DNA from: Chloroflexi bacterium 54-19
GTDB taxonomy: Bacteria; Chloroflexota; Chloroflexia; Chloroheliales; Chloroheliaceae
Assembly (NCBI GenBank): GCA_001898225.1
Contig: MKTJ01000092.1
Coordinates: 129,849 to 193,848 of the forward strand
Length of the DNA: 64,000 bases
Reading direction: 5' to 3'
Made by a program: the position numbers and the translations under genes. The notes beneath the pieces are model-generated. The model did not search any database. It was not told where the DNA came from and was given only the letters and a program-made list of their open reading frames with translations. This document shows, piece after piece, positions 59,605 to 64,000 of this stretch. How positions within the stretch are numbered: the first letter of the stretch is position 1; every line of letters starts with the position of its first letter.

Positions 59605-62442
59605 TCAAACGTTCTGCAACACAAAATCAATTGTTTCTTTAAGAGTGGGCAGCCGTTTATAGCCAAAGGTCAGCTCTTTTGCTTCAATCCCCGGTGCAGC
59701 TGAAATGCCGGTACGGGCAGTTTCCAGGAGCCCGGTGAACATCGGTGGCAAGACTATCCCGGTGGATGATAAAAGATAATCTAACATTCCCAGGAGACGG
59801 GCAGCTTTGACCCGGCCCGGCCCGGCCCCTTCCTCTCCAGCCTGGTCCATTCTTAGAAAGAGGGCCGGGTAGACCGCCAGGTTGTGAAGAATCCCGAAAT
59901 TATCGCCAATCCGGTTGGCGACCTCCAGACCATCCCGTAGGCTTTGCCGGGCCTTTTGAAAAAACCCCTGTTTGAGATAAACCACGCCAAACATGGTATG
60001 GGCATAATGGAGGGTTTCGGCGTTGTTGATTTTGTGAGCCAGGCGGATACCCTCGTCCAGGTAACGGACCGCCAATTCCAGGTCGTCCCGGTGGATAGCT
60101 ATGTAGCTGATTTCTTTACTGAGCAAGGTAGCCAGCCCCAGTTCGTAACTGGCAGCCTTAAAAAGGTCAAAGGCTTCTTCGAGGACCGCCAGGGCGATGG
60201 GGTCGTCCCCGTTATTGATTAAACCGACCCCAAGGTTGCCGAGACCGTTCGCAATGGCAATCGGGTCGCCGCCTTTACGCCTGAGTTCGAGGCTTTCGTA
60301 GAGGTACGCCAGGCCCTGGGCGTAATTGCCGGTTGAGGTTTCGACAAAACCGAGGCAGTTCAAATTGCGGGCTATCCAGGTCGTATCGTTGAGCCGCCGG
60401 GCAATTTGAAGGCTTTCCCTGGTACAATTTTTAACCTTTGCCATATCCATTTGGGCAATTGCCAGGAAACCGGACCAGAACAGGGAAACCGCCCGCAGCT
60501 TTAAAAGAGCGGGGTTATCGGTGGCCGGAAAATCGAGGGCCAGGGCCGGGTCGAGATAGCGCACCCACTCATTAAACTGGGCCCGCCAGTTCCAGTAAAA
60601 GGCCAACTCCGCAACCAGTTCCAGGGCCGTTTCGACCTGCTTCTGGCGCAGAGCCAATTCCAGGACTTCCCGGATATTGGGGTATTCCCGGTGCAAGCGG
60701 TTATAGCTGGCTTTATCCCCGCTTTGTTCCAACGTTTTAATCTCCCGCTTGACCCACTCTACCCAGAAACGGCAATATTCCCGCCGCAAGGTCCACTCAC
60801 TGGTTTCTGGGATTCCGGCAGAGTTAGACTCGCCGGAGGTATCATTGAGGAGAAATTCCTCGTGCCAGTCCTTCAACCGCTCGAAAGCATACTCCCGGAT
60901 AGGCTGTAACATCCGGTAACGCCTGGGACTAGAACCACTTTCGCTGCCGGGCCTGTTCGGAACGGAAACATCCTCGTCCTGGGCGGTGAGTAAACTTTTG
61001 CCGAGAAGATTTTCGAGACCTTCATACAGGTCAAGGTTCAACCCCAGGCCGCGTGGTGGTACAATCGCCCACACCGTCTCAATATCAAAACCGTCAATAA
61101 AAAATGCCAGGCGACAAAATAGCTTTTGTTCATCCGGGCTCAAAAGATGGTAACTCCAATCGAGGCTGGCCTGTAAACTCCGGTGGCGTTGCTGGCGAAG
61201 TTTTACCTGACCGTATTGTAAAACTTCCAGGTAGGAGCGTTGCAAATGGGCCAGCAGGTCATCCAGCCCTAAAAGGCGGGTCCGAGCCGCCGCCAGTTCG
61301 AGGGCCAGGGGAAGCCCTTCAAGCAAACGGCAAATTTCAATTACCAGGCCGATGTTTTGCGGCGTAAGCCGCAGACGGTGGTCAATCGAGCGGGCCCTTT
61401 CTATAAACAGGGTCACAGAAGGGTTCTGCGCCAGCACAGTCCAATCTTGAACAAGCGTATATGAGTGAGGGGAACTGGGAGGGTGGGCGAGACGGTTATC
61501 CGGCGTTATTTCGGGGAGCGGCAAGGGCGGCACCGTAAATTCCAATTCACCATAAATGCCAAGGTTGACCCGGCTTGTCACAAGAAAACAGGCCCTGGGG
61601 GCAATTGCCAGGAGTTCTTCAAGCTGAGAAGCGGCCCCGGTAACATGCTCAAAATTGTCCAGGACCAACAGGGTTTCACGCTCCGGCAAAAAACCCCGCA
61701 AGAGCTCAAAGGGGGGCATATTATCCAGCCGGGTTGGAATAGCTAAAGCAGCGGCGATAGCGCTCATAACCTGTTCGTAACTGTTAAGTTTATCCAGTTC
61801 AACATAGAAAACCCCATCCTTGAAAGTGGGGCGAACGGCATAGCGGCGGGCAACTTCCAGGGCCAGCCGGGTCTTGCCGACCCCGCCCGGTCCCACCAGG
61901 CTCACCAACCGGGCCTCTTTGCGGTGCAGGACACCATCCAGTTCCGCCACGAGGTCCTCACGGCCAATCAGGCGGGTAATAAAGGCCGGGCCCGGTAAAG
62001 TTGTGGGGACTAAATAGGCAGTAGCAGGGGCGGTGGCTGGTTCAACGACCGGTGCTAACTCGAAACCCGGCTCCGGACTGGCTATAGCAGGCTCCGGACT
62101 TTCAGGGGGTAGGGGCGGTGCAACCTCCAGGGGAATTGGAAGCCTTTCCAGACGAACCAGGGGAGGGTTAGCCCATTCTTCCCGGCTGAAAAAGGCCGAG
62201 GCCAGGCCCAGGTCGGCCAGTAAATCAAGAGCTTCTTTCTGGGAGAATATGGCTTCCCATTGGGCCAGGGTCTTGATGATATTTTTTATGTCTAAATTGG
62301 TAAGGCGACCCTTCCGAACACCCCGGAGCTTGTTACTGAGCAGGGTGGAATGTAAATCTAAGGCGTTTGCAAGCTGCTGTTGAGAATACCCCGCCCGACC
62401 TAAAATGGTCTTTAGGCGGGCGTGAAACTGCGCCAATGACAC
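59605..62442 (-). CDS. STAND-type regulator: HTH, NB-ARC ATPase, TPR repeats
   Basis: A 945-residue signal-transduction ATPase. An XRE-like HTH (about 5-55, ILGRAGYSQQQLANALDLHSTLLSNKLRG) is followed by a Pro/Glu-rich linker (100-150). The NB-ARC/AAA module has Walker A VGPGGVGKT (K190) and Walker B ETLLVLDNFEHV. SRVNLGIYGE is the sensor-like Arg region, and GLPLALELAAARTRLL the GLPLA motif. About ten TPR-like repeats fill 560-900 (SLFWSGFLAIAQMDMAK, LNCLGFVETSTGNYAQGLAYLYESLELRR). Such proteins are frequent in Chloroflexota and Actinomycetota and switch gene expression after ligand binding to the repeats. Start is GTG preceded by AGGGGAC; TTG two codons later is possible. Target unknown. Confidence 0.9.
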   Translation of the reverse strand: MSLAQFHARLKTILGRAGYSQQQLANALDLHSTLLSNKLRGVRKGRLTNLDIKNIIKTLAQWEAIFSQKEALDLLADLGLASAFFSREEWANPPLVRLERLPIPLEVAPPLPPESPEPAIASPEPGFELAPVVEPATAPATAYLVPTTLPGPAFITRLIGREDLVAELDGVLHRKEARLVSLVGPGGVGKTRLALEVARRYAVRPTFKDGVFYVELDKLNSYEQVMSAIAAALAIPTRLDNMPPFELLRGFLPERETLLVLDNFEHVTGAASQLEELLAIAPRACFLVTSRVNLGIYGELEFTVPPLPLPEITPDNRLAHPPSSPHSYTLVQDWTVLAQNPSVTLFIERARSIDHRLRLTPQNIGLVIEICRLLEGLPLALELAAARTRLLGLDDLLAHLQRSYLEVLQYGQVKLRQQRHRSLQASLDWSYHLLSPDEQKLFCRLAFFIDGFDIETVWAIVPPRGLGLNLDLYEGLENLLGKSLLTAQDEDVSVPNRPGSESGSSPRRYRMLQPIREYAFERLKDWHEEFLLNDTSGESNSAGIPETSEWTLRREYCRFWVEWVKREIKTLEQSGDKASYNRLHREYPNIREVLELALRQKQVETALELVAELAFYWNWRAQFNEWVRYLDPALALDFPATDNPALLKLRAVSLFWSGFLAIAQMDMAKVKNCTRESLQIARRLNDTTWIARNLNCLGFVETSTGNYAQGLAYLYESLELRRKGGDPIAIANGLGNLGVGLINNGDDPIALAVLEEAFDLFKAASYELGLATLLSKEISYIAIHRDDLELAVRYLDEGIRLAHKINNAETLHYAHTMFGVVYLKQGFFQKARQSLRDGLEVANRIGDNFGILHNLAVYPALFLRMDQAGEEGAGPGRVKAARLLGMLDYLLSSTGIVLPPMFTGLLETARTGISAAPGIEAKELTFGYKRLPTLKETIDFVLQNV

Positions 62443-62633
62443 TGTGAATTGTCCCCTGAATGAATAAAGGCTAAAACAAAAATTAAACCGTATCAGAGAA
62501 TTGGAAACAATTAATCTTCTAACACACCTGAATTGTTTAGTTCGGGTCTAATTATAGCATAAACAATTATGCTTAAAAGCAAACTTTTGTCTTCTGCTTA
62601 CTAATTTTGAACGAACAGGATGGGATAAAAAGA

Positions 62634-62682
62634 AAAACCGAGATAATCCTGACCGGGACGGCATCAGAATTATCTCGGTTTT
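62634..62682. terminator. Bidirectional intrinsic terminator after GT2 copy 2
   Basis: AAAACCGAGATAAT (62634-62647) pairs with ATTATCTCGGTTTT (62669-62682). On the minus strand TTTTTCTTTTTATC follows. Confidence 0.8.
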
Positions 62683-62710
62683 ATAACCCCAGGCATAAAA
62701 GTTTCGCGGC

Positions 62711-63553
62711 TCAAGCGGCCTGGAGCAATTCGACGCCTTCGGAGGCAGGAATGGCGTTAACAAACCGGGGTTTAACCGGGGCCGGGTAGAGAGCACCGAA
62801 AGGAATTTCCTGTAGCAAACCTTCGCCCAGCCAGAATTTCCAGCGCAGCCGGGCTAGTCCTTTCAGGTCTTCCAGGATGGTTTTGCGGATATTGACCCGC
62901 GAATCAAGGTCTTCCACCCAATCGACCGCTACTTCATGAATACGCAGGTGATTGCGTTCAGCCAGCAACAAAAGCTCGGTATCAAAGAACCATTCGTTAT
63001 TCTCAATCCGGGCCAGAAGTGGCATAATCAATTCTTTGCGGACCGCCTTAAAGCCGCATTGGGCGTCACTAAAGACCTGGCCGAACAGCAACTTGATAAG
63101 AAGATTGTATCCACGAGAGGTAACCTCGCGTTTGAACTGGCGTTTGACCCTGGCACCGCGCGCCAATCTGCTACCGATAGCCACCATACTATGGCCGGTC
63201 ACCAGGGGCGAAATCAATGGAAGCAAACTATCCAGGCCGGTTGAGAGGTCCACATCCATATAACTGACGATGGCGGCATCGCTGCAAGCCCAGGCGTAAC
63301 GCAGAGCCCTGCCCCGGCCTTTGCGGTCGAGGTGAAGAGCTTTGACCTGGCTGGGAAACATTTTTTCAAGTTGTTGGGCTATCGGCCAGGTCTGGTCCTG
63401 GCTGGCGTTATCGGCGATGGTGATGCGCCAGGTGTAGGGAAAATTGCGGGCGAGATACTGTCGCAAAGCGATGACGCTCTGGGCTAACTGGGCTTCCTCG
63501 TTGTATACCGGGATGACAATATCGACGATGGGAGAGTTGTTAATGGGGTGCAT
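62711..63553 (-). CDS. Family 2 glycosyltransferase (paralog of the gene at 1579)
   Basis: A 280-residue GT-A enzyme: VDIVIPVYNEE, YMDVDLSTGLDS (DxD), SDAQCGFKAVRKE and WFFDTELLLLAERNHLRIHEVAVDWVEDLDSRV. It aligns nearly end to end with the GT2 at 1579 and differs mainly in the C-terminal 40 residues. It probably makes a polyprenyl-phosphate sugar. It is flanked by its own terminator and a promoter region with a 17-base palindrome, so it is a single-gene unit. AAAGG lies about 11 bases before the ATG. Confidence 0.88.
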   Translation of the reverse strand: MHPINNSPIVDIVIPVYNEEAQLAQSVIALRQYLARNFPYTWRITIADNASQDQTWPIAQQLEKMFPSQVKALHLDRKGRGRALRYAWACSDAAIVSYMDVDLSTGLDSLLPLISPLVTGHSMVAIGSRLARGARVKRQFKREVTSRGYNLLIKLLFGQVFSDAQCGFKAVRKELIMPLLARIENNEWFFDTELLLLAERNHLRIHEVAVDWVEDLDSRVNIRKTILEDLKGLARLRWKFWLGEGLLQEIPFGALYPAPVKPRFVNAIPASEGVELLQAA

Positions 63554-63588
63554 AGCGGGCCTGGCCTTTCTATACCTGGGAGAGCGGT

Positions 63589-63605
63589 CCGGTTTTGAAA
63601 ACCGG
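63589..63605. promoter_or_regulatory. 17-base palindrome upstream of GT2 copy 2
   Basis: CCGGTTTT-G-AAAACCGG lies 36-52 bases before the GT2 start. Possible operator or leader hairpin. The rest of the spacer up to 63816 is AT-rich without a gene. Confidence 0.45.
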
Positions 63606-63816
63606 CTCCAATTCTGGTTTACTTTAAAAGCTTTTGTTTTTATTATCTTTAATATTTTTATGCTTCCACTTTTGTTAGCCTGAGAACTTCCTGGTTATGG
63701 AGCCCTCGACTGCTGACATTTTGATTGTAGTGGATAAGGATTTATTTAGAATTGGAAGTTTATGTGAGATTTCTTATCTGACGGCTTGCCTTTCAGGTAA
63801 CACTTTAAAACAATAA

Positions 63817-63846
63817 AGAGGAGCCAGGCTTTTATCTGACTCCTCT
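63817..63846 (-). terminator. Terminator of the gene leaving the window
   Basis: AGAGGAG (63817-63823) pairs with CTCCTCT (63840-63846), with CAG/CTG extending the stem. On the minus strand TTTATTGTTTTAAAG follows. It lies 71 bases past the stop of the partial gene. Confidence 0.65.
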
Positions 63847-63916
63847 AATGCTACTCACTATTACTGGCTAATTTTCCGAATTTGCTCCACCGAGCTTTTG
63901 GTTAGCGTAACCTGGC

Positions 63917-64000
63917 TTAGTTGGCCGCCGGTAAAGCTTCCCCGGCACCATCAACCTCGACCACCTGCCCGAACTTCTGCTGGTAGGCAAACCCGCCAGC
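63917..64000 (-). CDS. 3' end of a gene cut by the window edge
   Basis: The minus-strand frame gives 27 residues, AGGFAYQQKFGQVVEV then DGAGEALPAAN and TAA. The terminator just downstream supports a real gene end. The family cannot be told from this tail. Confidence 0.45.
   Translation of the reverse strand, partial: AGGFAYQQKFGQVVEVDGAGEALPAAN

Overview
The window is one contiguous piece of a bacterial chromosome, GC-rich in genes (roughly 55-60%) with AT-rich spacers. No rRNA, tRNA, phage, transposase or CRISPR was seen. Lipoprotein signal peptides, frequent TTG/GTG starts, Ala/Thr-rich lipoprotein linkers, a STAND-type HTH/NB-ARC/TPR regulator, a KdpD split into two proteins and the absence of outer-membrane genes fit a member of the Chloroflexota. 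That placement is inference from gene style, not from a marker gene.

Layout. 0-3.7 kb: a membrane-anchored GH8 glycanase, a GT2 glycosyltransferase and a Gfo/Idh/MocA oxidoreductase. 3.8-7.4 kb: a 1209-residue protein carrying the short N-terminal helix typical of cargo of extracellular contractile injection systems (eCIS), with no injection-system genes nearby. 8-13.9 kb: a two-component system with a MacB/FtsX-type ABC exporter. 14-17.8 kb: a YezD-like small protein, a TrmB-type sugar regulator with a strong promoter and palindromic operator, and an orphan family-5 solute-binding lipoprotein. 18-22 kb: a chloramphenicol-phosphotransferase-like kinase, a serine beta-lactamase-fold hydrolase and an S9 peptidase. 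22-27 kb: a MerR-SDR pair with a textbook 19-bp-spacer promoter, then an MMPL transporter and TetR regulator that share overlapping divergent promoters. 27-37.3 kb: a complete potassium-uptake locus (small ORF-kdpF-A-B-C-small ORF-KdpD sensor part, plus a separate HK-KdpE operon). It includes three membrane peptides of 29-53 residues, phased TTCTAAA repeats in front of both operons, and a cluster of palindromic REP-like elements.

37.5-57.4 kb is the most interesting part: a carbohydrate island read mostly on the minus strand. It holds a SorC regulator, a GH140-like (DUF4038) glycosidase, an FGGY kinase, a two-subunit transketolase, a xylose-isomerase-like TIM-barrel protein, two paralogous DUF5060-type glycoside hydrolases, a five-gene family-5 ABC importer and an AraC regulator. 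The kinase, split transketolase and isomerase match the known D-apiose to D-apulose to apulose-4-phosphate to xylulose-5-phosphate + DHAP route, and GH140 contains apiosidases. I therefore propose an apioside import, hydrolysis and catabolism locus. The importer promoter lies between two identical inverted dyads 107 bp apart, and a variant of that dyad lies at the same distance downstream of the isomerase promoter, which suggests one regulator for both.

57.4-64 kb: a DUF1905 protein, a sparse 0.8-kb region, a response-regulator diguanylate cyclase, the STAND regulator, a second GT2 paralogous to the one at 1.6 kb, and the 3' end of a further gene at the window edge.
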